Notes: a model not told the origin generated them from the letters alone. DNA of 64,000 nucleotides from Alloalcanivorax profundimaris (GCF_015265435.1 NZ_JABJWH010000005.1:272637-336636), one strand, 5' to 3'. Shown: positions 31,261-40,214, counted from the first letter of the stretch. Made by a program: numbers and translations.

Positions 31261-33625
31261 CGTCGTGCACGTCCTGGTAGCGTTCCGCGAAATGCACGGT
31301 CATGCCTTTCTTCAGGTAGTCCGGCAATTCCGTGTAATCGCGCTCGCAGGCCTTGGGCAGAATCAGCTCGCGGATGCCGGCGCGGCGCGCCGCGATCACC
31401 TTCTCGCGAATGCCGCCCACGGCCAGCACCTGGCCGGTGAGGGTGAGCTCGCCGGTCATCGCCAGCTTGCGCGGTAGACGCTTGCCGGTGGCCAGGGACA
31501 CCAGGGCGGTGGCCATGGTGACGCCGGCGCTGGGGCCGTCCTTGGGCGTGGCCCCCTCGGGCACGTGCAGGTGCACGAAGGATTCATCGAACCAGTCGGC
31601 GCTGCCGCCGAACGTGGGCAGGTGGCTGGCCACGTAGCTGTAGGCGATCTCCGCGGATTCCTTCATCACCTCGCCGAGCTGGCCGGTCTGCTTGAAGCCG
31701 CGCTGCTGGGCGTGCACCTGGGTGGCCTCGATGGACAGGGTGGCGCCGCCCATGGCGGTCCAGGCCAGGCCGGTGACCACGCCCACGCCGCGCTGGGCTT
31801 TCTCTTTCTGGAAATAGGGCTGGCCCAGGAATTCCTCCAGATTCTTGCCGGACACGCTGATGCGCTTCTCGCCGGAAAGCAGCCGTACCGCCGCCTTGCG
31901 GATGATCTTGTTGAGCTGTTTCTCCAGGTTGCGCACGCCGGCTTCCCGGGCGTAGCCCTCCGCGATCTGGCGCAGGGCGGAGTCGCTGATTTTCAGCTGG
32001 GCCGGTTTTACGCCGGCCCGTTCCAGGGCCCGGGGCCACAGGTGCTGCCGGGCGATGGCCACCTTTTCCTCGGTGATGTAGCCGCTCAGACGGATGGTTT
32101 CCATGCGGTCGAGCAACGGGCCGGGGATGGAATCCAGGGTGTTGGCGGTGCACACGAACAGGCAGTGGCTCAGATCCAGACGCTGGTCCAGATAGTGATC
32201 CAGGAAATCCTGGTTCTGTTCCGGGTCCAACACCTCCAGCAAGGCGGAGGCCGGGTCGCCCTGGAACGACTGGCCGAGCTTGTCGATCTCGTCGAGCATG
32301 ATCACCGGGTTGGCGCTGCCGGTATCCTTGAGCGCCTGGGTGAGCTTGCCGGGCATGGCGCCGATGTAGGTGCGCCGGTGGCCCTTGATCTCCGCCTCGT
32401 CGCGCATGCCGCCCAGGCTGAGCCGGTAGAACTCGCGGCCCAGGGCCTCGGCGATGGAGCGGCCGATGCTGCTCTTGCCGACGCCGGGCGGGCCCACCAG
32501 CAGCAGGATGGAACCCTTCACCTCGCCGCGCATGGCGCCCACGGCGAGAAACTCGATGATGCGATCCTTCACGTCGGTGAGGCCGCTGTGGTGTTCCTCC
32601 AGCACGTCGCGGGCGTGCTCCAGGTTCAGGTTGTCGTCGGAGTAGACGCCCCAGGGCACGCTGGTGAGCCAGTCCAGGTAATTGCGCGTCACCGCGTATT
32701 CCGGCGAACCGGATTCCAGCACGCTGAACTTGCGCAGCTCTTCCTCGAAGCGTTTCTTCACCGGCTCCGGCGGGGACAGCGCCTCCATGCGCTCGCGGAA
32801 TTCATCGGCGTCGGCGGTGCGGTCGTCCTTTTCCAGGCCCAGCTCGCGCTGGATCACCTTGAGCTGTTCCTTGAGGAAGAATTCCCGCTGGTGCTTGGAG
32901 ATCTTCTCGTTGACCTCCTCGCGCAACTGATTCTGCAGCCGCGCCACTTCCACTTCCTTCTTCACCAGGGTGAGCACCCGCTCCATGCGCGCGCGTAGCG
33001 GCACGGTCTCCAGGATTTCCTGCAGCTCATCGCCGCTGGCGCTGGTCAGGGAGGCGGCGAAGTCGGTGAGCGGCGACGGGTCCCGGGGCGAGAAGTTCTG
33101 CAGATAGTGCTTGAGCCCCTCGTTGTAGAGCGGGTTGAGCGGCAGCAGCTCCTTGATGGTATTGATGATCGCCATGGCGTAGGCGCGCAGGCCCTCGTCC
33201 AGCTCGTCACGGGGTTCCGGGTAGCTGACCTCCGCCATGAACGGGCGCTTGCGGCTCAGGAAACCTTCCACGCGGAAGCGCGCCAGGCCCTGGGCCACCA
33301 CCTGAAGCTGGTTGTCCTCGCCGTTCACGGCGTGGATCTTCACCAGGCAACCGTACTGGGGAAACTGGTCCGGCTCCACTTCGTCCGGGTCGCGGTCGCC
33401 TACGTACACCAGGCCCAGGGCGTGGTGCGGGGTCTGGCCGACCCGCTCCAGGGTGGCGCGCCACTGTTCGGCGTCGAGCAGCAGCGGCTGCACCAGGCCC
33501 GGCATGAAGGGGCGCTCGCGTACCGGAATCAGATAGACCCGTTGCGGCAGGGTTTGATCGGGGAGGGCGAGGGCGCCTTGCGGCGTACCCTGTTCGACGG
33601 TGGTCTGATTATCGTCCTGACTCAT
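31244..33625 (-). CDS. ATP-dependent Lon-type serine protease, probably a second Lon paralogue
   Basis: 793 residues with the full Lon layout: N-terminal LON substrate domain, coiled coil, AAA+ module with Walker A GPPGVGKSS, and a C-terminal protease with catalytic S699 (KDGPSAG) and K742 (GIREKV), 43 residues apart as in E. coli Lon. The N-terminal domain is divergent (LIPVRERPFMPGLVQPLLLD). In this group of genomes the standard lon lies just before hupB-ppiD, that is, left of this window, so this copy resembles the second Lon of pseudomonads (AsrA/PA0779 type), linked to heat and aminoglycoside stress. That assignment is inference. Confidence 0.93.
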   Translation of the reverse strand: MSQDDNQTTVEQGTPQGALALPDQTLPQRVYLIPVRERPFMPGLVQPLLLDAEQWRATLERVGQTPHHALGLVYVGDRDPDEVEPDQFPQYGCLVKIHAVNGEDNQLQVVAQGLARFRVEGFLSRKRPFMAEVSYPEPRDELDEGLRAYAMAIINTIKELLPLNPLYNEGLKHYLQNFSPRDPSPLTDFAASLTSASGDELQEILETVPLRARMERVLTLVKKEVEVARLQNQLREEVNEKISKHQREFFLKEQLKVIQRELGLEKDDRTADADEFRERMEALSPPEPVKKRFEEELRKFSVLESGSPEYAVTRNYLDWLTSVPWGVYSDDNLNLEHARDVLEEHHSGLTDVKDRIIEFLAVGAMRGEVKGSILLLVGPPGVGKSSIGRSIAEALGREFYRLSLGGMRDEAEIKGHRRTYIGAMPGKLTQALKDTGSANPVIMLDEIDKLGQSFQGDPASALLEVLDPEQNQDFLDHYLDQRLDLSHCLFVCTANTLDSIPGPLLDRMETIRLSGYITEEKVAIARQHLWPRALERAGVKPAQLKISDSALRQIAEGYAREAGVRNLEKQLNKIIRKAAVRLLSGEKRISVSGKNLEEFLGQPYFQKEKAQRGVGVVTGLAWTAMGGATLSIEATQVHAQQRGFKQTGQLGEVMKESAEIAYSYVASHLPTFGGSADWFDESFVHLHVPEGATPKDGPSAGVTMATALVSLATGKRLPRKLAMTGELTLTGQVLAVGGIREKVIAARRAGIRELILPKACERDYTELPDYLKKGMTVHFAERYQDVHDVVWGR

Positions 33626-33729
33626 TGAATCGACTCGCTGACAAGCATCACGGAAAACGAATGCTCAAAAGATGGCGCCGCCCCACGGGTTTTCAATGGC
33701 TCATCGTGCCCGAACCCTCCATCCGGGCC

Positions 33730-33838
33730 GCTTCTCGGTGTGGGCCCCTTTCCGGGAACGCCGTGAACCCATCCCTGGGGGCTCCCGGTCAAACATCCTG
33801 TTTGACAGGGTCCCGGAAAGGGGCCCACACCGAGAAGC
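33730..33838. repeat. Large hairpin repeat, copy A (109 nt)
   Basis: A perfect 28-bp inverted repeat (33730-33757 with 33811-33838) encloses a 53-nt core. The core has its own 8-bp hairpin GTCAAACA-TCC-TGTTTGAC (33788-33806). A second copy with identical geometry is at 47430-47538. Flanks are partly shared too (right side CGAGGTAGCGTCAC). This copy lies between the methyltransferase gene (33893) and the lon start (33625). Confidence 0.9.
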
Positions 33839-33880
33839 TCCGAGGTAGCGTCACGCGCGGCTCCCTAGCTTCCGGGCGTG

Positions 33881-33900
33881 GTAGGAGCGACTTCAGTCGC
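33881..33900. repeat. REP half-copy overlapping the end of the methyltransferase gene
   Basis: GTAGGAGCGACTTCAGTCGC. On the minus strand it supplies the last codons and the TGA stop of the methyltransferase (AGC GAC TGA). Confidence 0.85.
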
Positions 33901-34558
33901 TTTCGACGATCAGCAGGTCGGCGCTCAGCGAGCGGGGTGTTTGCGTGCGGCGCTCCACCACCCGGGCGTTGAAGCGCGCTTCGCAGCGTTCCGCCAGTTC
34001 ATAGAAGGGGGAACGGCCCGGGTCGGCGATGATCACCCGCTTCACGCCCTGGCCCAGGGCACGGCGGATCAGGTTGAACAGCACCGGAGTGAGTTCGTCC
34101 CAGAAACAGATGTCGGCGCCGGTGATCACGTCCACGCCATTCAGGCGTTGCTTGGTAAGGCGCTCGAAGCGGCAGCGCAGGGTCTCCACCTCCACCTTGT
34201 TGATGGCCGCGTGCAGGGCCAGGTAGGGGAACACATCGGCGTCCGCGTCCACGGCGGTGACCCGGCAGCCGAGCCGCTTGGCGGCGAAGATCGCCAGCGG
34301 GCCCCAGCCGCAGCCGATGTCCATGAGGTGGCTGCCCGGGCCGATCTCGCCGGCCCGTTGGCGGCGGGTCAGTTCGTCCATGATCAGGAAGCTGGAGTTC
34401 CACACCTTGTTGCCGTGGATGGACGGCTCATGCTCGCGCTTGAGACGGCGCACCGCTCGGTGGCCGCTGCGCAGCAGGGTCAGGCCCCGGGTCTGGACGG
34501 TGTGGGGTTCGCCGCGGCGGATGCGCGGAATCTCGATCTCGGAAGGGTCTTGGGTCAT
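33893..34558 (-). CDS. Class I SAM-dependent methyltransferase (small METTL/ETFB-methyltransferase-like)
   Basis: 221 residues. Motif I is clear (LMDIGCGWGPLAIFAAKRLG), then VTAVDADADVFPYLALHA and GVDVITGADICFWDE. The block VIIADPGRSPFYELAERC resembles lysine methyltransferases of the ETFB/METTL20 and nicotinamide-methyltransferase-like groups, so a protein substrate is possible but not shown. The C-terminal codons and stop are formed by a REP element, suggesting the original 3' end was replaced. It follows the lipoprotein hydrolase gene on the same strand. Confidence 0.8.
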   Translation of the reverse strand: MTQDPSEIEIPRIRRGEPHTVQTRGLTLLRSGHRAVRRLKREHEPSIHGNKVWNSSFLIMDELTRRQRAGEIGPGSHLMDIGCGWGPLAIFAAKRLGCRVTAVDADADVFPYLALHAAINKVEVETLRCRFERLTKQRLNGVDVITGADICFWDELTPVLFNLIRRALGQGVKRVIIADPGRSPFYELAERCEARFNARVVERRTQTPRSLSADLLIVESD

Positions 34559-34610
34559 GGAAGCCGGCGCCTTGGAAAAGCAACGACATTAAGGGCGCCG
34601 GCGTCGGGGA

Positions 34611-35555
34611 TCAAGGCTGGACGTCGTTCCAGAAACCGCGAAAGGCGGCGGCGCTTTCTTCCGGCGCTTCCGCCATGGGTACATGGCCGACCCCGTCCAG
34701 CACCACCGCCCGGCTGTTGGGCAGCTCCTGCTGGAAGCGTTTGACGTTGTCCAGGCTGAGCAGACGGTCCTCGCGCCCCCACAGGATCAGGGTCGGTGTT
34801 TTGATTTCCGGCAGCACGCCACGGCCCATGAGCCGCATGGCCGGGTCCAGATTGATGTCCCGCCAGACCTTTTCCGCCACGTCCGCGTTGGCGGCTTTTT
34901 CCTCGCCCATCAGCGTGATGGCGAAATCCGGAATGCCGACGGAGCGCTCCGAGGCCCAGTCCAGGGTGGTGTGGAATTGCTCGGCGCTGTGCGGGATCAG
35001 CGGGTTGCCCTCGGATTGTTCCAGGAAATTGAGAAACTCGGCGGTCTGCAGGGTGAGCCCGGCGGAGTCCACCAGCCCCAGGGACAGCAGCCGGTCCGGC
35101 TGGCGGCGGGCCATCTCGATGGCGATGGCGCCGCCCATGGAGTTGCCGGCCACGTGGAAACGATCCACGTCCAGGGTGTCGAGCAGGGTGAACAGCCGCT
35201 CCGCCTGGGTGCTGATGTCGTAGTCCATGTCGGTGGTGCGCGGCGTGGTCTGGCCGTGGCCGGGCAGGTCCGGCACCACCAAGTAGTAGTCGCCTTCCAC
35301 TTCATTGGCGAAGTGCACCCAGTTGCGGGCGTCGGCGCCGAAACCGTGGATCAGCACCACCACCGGCGCGTCCCGATCTCCATCGCTGGTGAGCACATGC
35401 CAGTTCAGCCCGTCCTCGGTCTCCACGCGCCGGTCGTCCAGGCCAGCGCGCCATTTCTCGAACGCCATGCCCTGGTCGTAGGCCCAGTGCCGGGTGGTGT
35501 CGCAGCCGCCCAACAGGGCCAGAAGGCCGACCAGCAAAATCGTGCGTAACGCCAT
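34611..35555 (-). CDS. Alpha/beta-hydrolase lipoprotein
   Basis: 314 residues. The N-terminus MALRTILLVGLLALLGGC is a lipoprotein signal with Cys18. The hydrolase core has HGFGADARNW (oxyanion region), nucleophile S139 in GNSMGG, an acid in LWGREDRLL and base H291 (GVGHVPMAE). The order resembles outer-membrane-associated lipases/esterases and C-C bond hydrolases; the natural substrate cannot be told. It sits alone upstream of the methyltransferase gene. Confidence 0.85.
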   Translation of the reverse strand: MALRTILLVGLLALLGGCDTTRHWAYDQGMAFEKWRAGLDDRRVETEDGLNWHVLTSDGDRDAPVVVLIHGFGADARNWVHFANEVEGDYYLVVPDLPGHGQTTPRTTDMDYDISTQAERLFTLLDTLDVDRFHVAGNSMGGAIAIEMARRQPDRLLSLGLVDSAGLTLQTAEFLNFLEQSEGNPLIPHSAEQFHTTLDWASERSVGIPDFAITLMGEEKAANADVAEKVWRDINLDPAMRLMGRGVLPEIKTPTLILWGREDRLLSLDNVKRFQQELPNSRAVVLDGVGHVPMAEAPEESAAAFRGFWNDVQP

Positions 35556-35670
35556 GGAATTCTCCCTTTGTTATCCGGTTGGGTCTTCCTTGGGGGAAAG
35601 GTCAGCGTAGTTGATTGGCGTGGCGCTGGGCAGCGCTGGAAAGGTCAAAATGCGTAAAGCCTGAACGGCG

Positions 35671-36540
35671 CTAGCGGGTCTTCAGGTTCCAGATGCCGGC
35701 GCCGATGATCAGCAGGGTGCCGATCACCGTGGTTAGCATCAGGGTCTCGCCCCAGAACACCCAGCCCAGCAGCGCCGCCCACACCACCGCGGAGTAGTTG
35801 TAGACGCCCACCTGGCCCGGGCGGGCGATCTGGTAGGCGGTGGTCATGGCGAACTGCCCGCCGATGGCCACGGCGCCGATGCCGAGCATCCACAGTGCCT
35901 CCTCGGCGCTGGGCCACTGGCGCACACGCAGCAGCAGCAGGGCGGAGAACAGGGTGGCGAACAGGGAGAAATAAAACACCACCCGGTGCGGCGGCTCGCT
36001 GGCGGCCATGCGGCGGATGCTCACCTTGGCGATGCTCATGATCATGGCGCCGGCCAGGGCCACCAGCATCACCGGGTCCACGGCGCCCCGGTCCGCCTGC
36101 AGGATCACGCCCACGCCGACGAAACCGATCAGGATCGCCAGCCAGGTGTGGCCGCTGATACGGTCGCCCAGCCACAGCCAGGCCACCAGGGGCAGGAAGA
36201 AGGGCACCGTCATCTTCACCAGCACCGCTTCCGCCAGGGGGATGTGGGCGATGGTGTAGAAGAAGCAGAACATGGCGGACACGCCGGTGAAGCCGCGAAT
36301 GAAATGCAGGCCCAGATGCCCGGTGCGCAGATCGCGGATGCCGCCGCTGGCCACCAGGATCGGCAGCAGCACCGTGAGCCCGAGCAGGTTGCGGCCGAAC
36401 ACGATCACCTCCACCGGCATGGTGTCGGAGAGATGCTTGATCATCGCCGCCATCACCGCCAGCAAACCCTCGCCGAGCACCAGCAGCAGGGCGCCCTTGA
36501 TCGGGCGGTCGGCGGCGCCATCGGCACTCCTGGCACTCAC
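35671..36540 (-). CDS. EamA/DMT-superfamily transporter
   Basis: 289 residues from the GTG at 36540 (SARSADGAADRPIKGALLLVLGE). The frame stays open far upstream, but that part overlaps thpR. An alternative GTG at 36600 adds 20 residues. Ten membrane helices in two EamA halves are visible, beginning ALLLVLGEGLLAVMAAMIKH and ending TTVIGTLLIIGAGIWNLK. It is probably an exporter of a small metabolite. A 19-codon frame precedes it with a GTGA overlap (see the small CDS at 36537-36596), raising the question of a leader peptide or a frameshifted N-terminus. Confidence 0.82.
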   Translation of the reverse strand: MSARSADGAADRPIKGALLLVLGEGLLAVMAAMIKHLSDTMPVEVIVFGRNLLGLTVLLPILVASGGIRDLRTGHLGLHFIRGFTGVSAMFCFFYTIAHIPLAEAVLVKMTVPFFLPLVAWLWLGDRISGHTWLAILIGFVGVGVILQADRGAVDPVMLVALAGAMIMSIAKVSIRRMAASEPPHRVVFYFSLFATLFSALLLLRVRQWPSAEEALWMLGIGAVAIGGQFAMTTAYQIARPGQVGVYNYSAVVWAALLGWVFWGETLMLTTVIGTLLIIGAGIWNLKTR

Positions 36541-36596
36541 GGGGCCCGCTGGCCTTTGCCGGAAAACTGCGGGAGGATGCGTTCTTGCGTGCTCAT
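36537..36596 (-). CDS. Possible 19-residue leader peptide (or displaced N-terminus) of the EamA gene
   Basis: ATG at 36596, six bases after GAGG, reads MSTQERILPQFSGKGQRAP and stops at a TGA that overlaps the GTG start of the EamA gene. Its start signal is better than that of the transporter. It could be a real coupled mini-gene, or the true N-terminus shifted by one base. No function assigned. Confidence 0.3.
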   Translation of the reverse strand: MSTQERILPQFSGKGQRAP

Positions 36597-36666
36597 GCAC
36601 TACCTCGAATGACGGGGGCGGCATTCTACCCCCGGCACGCCGCCCTGACCATGGAGGCCATCCGCC

Positions 36667-37176
36667 ATGCGCTGTTTCATCGGCATTCCGGTGCCCGCCG
36701 ACCCGGGCCAGGCCCTGCGCGACCGGCCGTGGCCGGAGGGCGCCCGGGCGGTGCCGGCGGCGGACCTGCATCTGACCCTGGCGTTTCTCGGCGAACGGTC
36801 CCACGGCTGGGCGCGATCGCTGTGGCCGGCCCTGGCCGCCATCGCCGCCGCCACGCCGGCCTTCGACCTGACGCTGCCAGCGGTGGACGTGTTCCCCCGC
36901 GCCGGCGGCCGCATCCTGGCCGCCCGGGCGGAACGAGCGCCACGCCTGCTGGCCTTGCACGGGTCGATATGGCGGGTGCTGCAAGACGCGGGCGTGGAGG
37001 CGGAGACACGTCGCTTCCTGCCCCACGTGACCCTGGCACGGCTGCCGGCGCCGGCGGAATCCAACCCGGTGCCGGGCCCCTGGACCCTGCCGGTGCGGGA
37101 GTTGATGTTCTACCAAAGCCCGCCGGAACAGGACGGCTACCGGGCTCTGGCGCGCTGGCCGATCGGAAAGGATTGA
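36667..37176 (+). CDS. thpR: RNA 2',3'-cyclic 3'-phosphodiesterase (ThpR/LigT)
   Basis: 169 residues of the 2H phosphoesterase family. The two catalytic HxT motifs are H35 (HLTLAF) and H120 (HVTLAR), and the start RCFIGIPVP is typical. It opens 2',3'-cyclic phosphates at RNA ends, with reversible tRNA ligase activity in vitro. It stands alone between the divergent EamA gene and the convergent pnt operon. Confidence 0.93.
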   Translation: MRCFIGIPVPADPGQALRDRPWPEGARAVPAADLHLTLAFLGERSHGWARSLWPALAAIAAATPAFDLTLPAVDVFPRAGGRILAARAERAPRLLALHGSIWRVLQDAGVEAETRRFLPHVTLARLPAPAESNPVPGPWTLPVRELMFYQSPPEQDGYRALARWPIGKD

Positions 37177-37187
37177 AGGGGCGCAAC

Positions 37188-37216
37188 AAAAAAAGCCCGG
37201 CGCGAGGCCGGGCTTT
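37188..37216. terminator. Bidirectional terminator between thpR and pntB
   Basis: Stem GCCCGGC/GCCGGGC (37195-37201 with 37207-37213) with loop GCGAG. Seven A precede it (a U-run for the minus strand, i.e. pntB) and three T follow, so termination is strong for pnt and weaker for thpR. Confidence 0.85.
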
Positions 37217-37239
37217 CCAGGGTCGGGTGATCGCGGCGA

Positions 37240-38622
37240 TCAGCCTTCCTTGAGGGCGGTGGTGATGTCCACCACGGCGCCCTTGCCGTCGCCGAACAAC
37301 ATCAGGGTGTTGTCCTTGGCGAACAGCGGGTTGGGCAAGCCGGCGAAGCCCGGGCTCAGGGAGCGCTTCACCACCACCACGGTCTTGGCCTTGTCCACGT
37401 TGAGGATCGGCATGCCGTAAATCGGGCTGCCTTTGTCCTCGCGGGCCAGCGGGTTGGTCACGTCGTTGGCGCCCAGCACGATGGCCACGTCGGTCTGCTC
37501 GAAGGTCGGGTTGATGGTGTCCATGTCCTTGAGCTTGTCGTAGGGCACTTCCGCTTCCGCCAGCAGCACGTTCATGTGACCGGGCATGCGGCCCGCCACC
37601 GGGTGAATCGCGTACTCCACCTCGCCGCCGTGGGACTCGATGGTATCGGCCAGCTCGCGCACCGCGTGCTGGGCCTGCGCCATGGCCAGACCAAAGCCGG
37701 GCACGATCACCACGCGCTGGGCGGTTTCCAGCACCATGGCCACTTCCTCGGCGGAGGTGGACTTGATCTTGCCTTCGTACACCTCGTCCTGATCCATGGC
37801 CTCGCCGGCTTCCGCCATCACGCCGAACAGCACGTTGGTGAGGGAGCGGTTCATGGCCTTGCACATGATCTGCGTAAGGATCAGACCGGAGGCGCCCACC
37901 AGGGAGCCGGTGACGATCAGGGCGCTGTTGCCCATCACGAAACCGGCGGCGGACGCGGCGATACCGGAGTAGGAGTTGAGCAGCGCGATCACCACCGGCA
38001 TGTCGGCGCCGCCAATCGGCAGCACCAGCAGCACGCCGAGAATGGCGGCGGCGATGGCCAGCGCCCAGAACACGAGCGGCGTGCCCGGGTTCATCACCAG
38101 GTAACCGATGGCCACCAGGGAGCCGATCAGGAGCAGCGCGTTGACTAGCTTCATGCCGGGGAAACCCATCGGTTTGCCGCCGATCAGTTCCTGCAGCTTG
38201 GCGAACGCCACGAAGGAGCCGGTCAGGGTGACGGCGCCGATCAGCACCGCCGCGCCGGTGGCGATGATGCCCACCATGTCCGGGTGCCCGCCGCGGAAGA
38301 ACTCCGCCGCCGCCACGGCGAAGGACGCGCCGCCGCCGAAGCCGTTGAGCAGGGCCACCAGCTGGGGCATGGCGGTCATCTGTACTTTCTTGGCCAGGAT
38401 GGCGCCGATCACGCCGCCGACGATGACGCCGGCGATGATGATTTCATAGGTGACGATGTCGCGGTGCAGCAGGGTGACCACGCAGGCCACGCCCATGCCG
38501 GCGGCGGCCAGCATGTTGCCGCGCACGGCGGTCTTCGGCTTGGTCAGGCCCTTGATGCCAAGAACGAAGAGTACGGCCGAGATCAGATAGGCGATATCAA
38601 TCCAGTTATCGGAAATCTGCAT
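37240..38622 (-). CDS. pntB: NAD(P) transhydrogenase subunit beta
   Basis: 460 residues. The N-terminal half is membrane domain II with about nine helices; the C-terminal domain III binds NADP(H) with VIVPGFGLAMAQAQ, EVEYAIHPVAGRMPGHMN and LGANDVTNPLA. Together with PntA1 and PntA2 it uses the proton gradient to drive hydride transfer from NADH to NADP+, supplying NADPH. It is the third gene of the operon and is followed by a strong terminator. Confidence 0.96.
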   Translation of the reverse strand: MQISDNWIDIAYLISAVLFVLGIKGLTKPKTAVRGNMLAAAGMGVACVVTLLHRDIVTYEIIIAGVIVGGVIGAILAKKVQMTAMPQLVALLNGFGGGASFAVAAAEFFRGGHPDMVGIIATGAAVLIGAVTLTGSFVAFAKLQELIGGKPMGFPGMKLVNALLLIGSLVAIGYLVMNPGTPLVFWALAIAAAILGVLLVLPIGGADMPVVIALLNSYSGIAASAAGFVMGNSALIVTGSLVGASGLILTQIMCKAMNRSLTNVLFGVMAEAGEAMDQDEVYEGKIKSTSAEEVAMVLETAQRVVIVPGFGLAMAQAQHAVRELADTIESHGGEVEYAIHPVAGRMPGHMNVLLAEAEVPYDKLKDMDTINPTFEQTDVAIVLGANDVTNPLAREDKGSPIYGMPILNVDKAKTVVVVKRSLSPGFAGLPNPLFAKDNTLMLFGDGKGAVVDITTALKEG

Positions 38623-38625
38623 GGG

Positions 38626-38901
38626 TTACTTCCTCTTGAACATCGCGAGCATGCGATTGGTGACCATGAAGCCGCCAATCACGTTGATGGTCGCCAGCAC
38701 CACGGCAATGAAGCCGAGCACGTTGATCAGCAGACCGGCGTCGGAGCCGGCGGCGATCAGGGCGCCCACCAGGGTAATGCCGGAGATCGCGTTGGAGCCG
38801 GACATCAAGGGGGTGTGCAGGGTCGGCGGTACCTTGGTGATCAGTTCCACACCGAGGAAAATCGCCAGTACAAAGAGGGTAAGCTGTGCCACGAAGTCCA
38901 T
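38626..38901 (-). CDS. pntAB: NAD(P) transhydrogenase subunit alpha, membrane part (PntA2)
   Basis: 91 residues with three to four membrane helices (start DFVAQLTLFVLAIFLGVELI; LMSGSNAISGITLVGAL is conserved). This is the separate membrane segment of the alpha subunit, as in Rhodospirillum and Pseudomonas, where alpha is split in two. It overlaps pntA1 by one base and is three bases from pntB. Confidence 0.95.
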   Translation of the reverse strand: MDFVAQLTLFVLAIFLGVELITKVPPTLHTPLMSGSNAISGITLVGALIAAGSDAGLLINVLGFIAVVLATINVIGGFMVTNRMLAMFKRK

Positions 38902-40139
38902 TACTTGTCCTCCTCGCCGTGGTCGCCTTCGGCGTCGTCGGACGCTTCCGGTTCGGCTTTCTTGAGTTCCGGCAGGCCCAGCATTTCGCGCAGCCGCGCC
39001 TGGGGCACGTCGCCGCCGTGGCTGATCACGGTGTCGGCCACGATCTGGTCCTCGAAATCCAGCTGCAGGTCGCCGTTGTCGTCGAGCAGCAGATTAAGCA
39101 GGTTTTCCATGTTCTTGCCGAACATCTGGCTGGCATGGAAAGGCACGGAGGAGGGCACGTTGGTGGGGCCGATGATCAGCACGCCGTTTTCCACCACGGT
39201 CTCGCCGGGTTTGGTGAGCTCGCAGTTACCGCCCCGTTCCGCCGCCAGATCGACGATCACGGAACCGGGTTTCATGGCCTTCACCATGTCGGCGGTGACC
39301 AGAATCGGGCTCTTGGCGCCGGGCACGGCGGCGGTGGTGACCACCACGTCCATTTCCTTGATCACCTCGGTCATCAGCTCGCGCTGACGCTTGAGGAAGT
39401 CCTCGCCCTGGGCCTTGGCGTAGCCGCCGGAGCCTTCCGCCTCGCCGGTGTCCAGGTCCAGTTCCACGGGCTTGGCGCCCACGGAGAGGATCTGTTCCCG
39501 GGCGGCGGGGCGCACGTCGTAGGCCTCGACGATGGCGCCGAGACGCTTGGCGGTGGCACAGGCCTGCAGGCCGGCCACGCCGGCGCCCATCACGAACACC
39601 CGGGAGGCGTTCAGGGTGCCCGCCGCGGTCATGTTCATCGGGAACATGCGGTGCGAGGCGTTGGCCGCCAGCAGCACGCACTTGTAGCCGGCGATCATGG
39701 CCATGGACGACAGCACGTCCATGGACTGGGCCCGGGTGATGCGCGGAATCAGCTCGAGAGCGATGCCGGTCACCTTGTGTTCCGCCAGGGTTTGCGCGAA
39801 TTGCGGGTTGGCGAGCGGATCCGTCATGCCAATCAGGAACTGATCGGCTTTCAGGTTGTCCAGATCCTTATCGCCATTGGTCGTATTGCTACCCGGAGTC
39901 TGGACTTGCAGGATAGCCTGAGCGTTGGAAAAGACGTTGTCCCTGTCGACGAGCTTCGCGCCGGCGTTTTCATATTCGCCGTCGGTGAAGCCGGCCGCCT
40001 CGCCGGCGCCGCGTTCGATCAGGATTTCGACGCCTTGCTTCTTCAAAAGTGCGCCGACGTTGGCGGGCGTGAGAGCCACCCGTTCCTCGCCGGGGCAGAT
40101 TTCCTTGGGTACACCGATAATCACCTGCGTTACCCCCAT
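38901..40139 (-). CDS. pntAA: NAD(P) transhydrogenase subunit alpha, soluble NAD-binding part (PntA1)
   Basis: 412 residues, AlaDH/PNT family. The N-terminus IGVPKEICPGEERVALTPANV is diagnostic. The Rossmann NAD site is VFVMGAGVAGLQACATAKRLGA, and the mobile loop region follows DLDTGEAEGSGGYA. The C-terminal tail is acidic (EASDDAEGDHGEEDK). The ATG at 40139 has no clear ribosome site; a GTG five codons later is an alternative. First gene of pntA1-A2-B. Confidence 0.95.
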   Translation of the reverse strand: MGVTQVIIGVPKEICPGEERVALTPANVGALLKKQGVEILIERGAGEAAGFTDGEYENAGAKLVDRDNVFSNAQAILQVQTPGSNTTNGDKDLDNLKADQFLIGMTDPLANPQFAQTLAEHKVTGIALELIPRITRAQSMDVLSSMAMIAGYKCVLLAANASHRMFPMNMTAAGTLNASRVFVMGAGVAGLQACATAKRLGAIVEAYDVRPAAREQILSVGAKPVELDLDTGEAEGSGGYAKAQGEDFLKRQRELMTEVIKEMDVVVTTAAVPGAKSPILVTADMVKAMKPGSVIVDLAAERGGNCELTKPGETVVENGVLIIGPTNVPSSVPFHASQMFGKNMENLLNLLLDDNGDLQLDFEDQIVADTVISHGGDVPQARLREMLGLPELKKAEPEASDDAEGDHGEEDK

Positions 40140-40185
40140 CTTATGGTTCGATAAAACCGGTCACGGATTTTTTTCCGGGACCTCG

Positions 40186-40214
40186 AAAAACGGCCGGTTT
40201 ATTCAAACCGGCCG
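40186..40214 (-). terminator. Rho-independent terminator after the ABC1 kinase gene
   Basis: A perfect 10-bp stem CGGCCGGTTT/AAACCGGCCG (40191-40200 with 40205-40214), 4-base loop, followed on the minus strand by five T (40186-40190). It separates the ABC1 gene from the pnt operon. Confidence 0.88.

Noticed and set aside
33730..33838. Large hairpin as a retron msr/msd
   Set aside because: No reverse transcriptase gene nearby and two copies at unrelated loci.
35671..37116. 481-codon reading of the EamA frame
   Set aside because: The upstream part is antisense to thpR and has no membrane-protein character.
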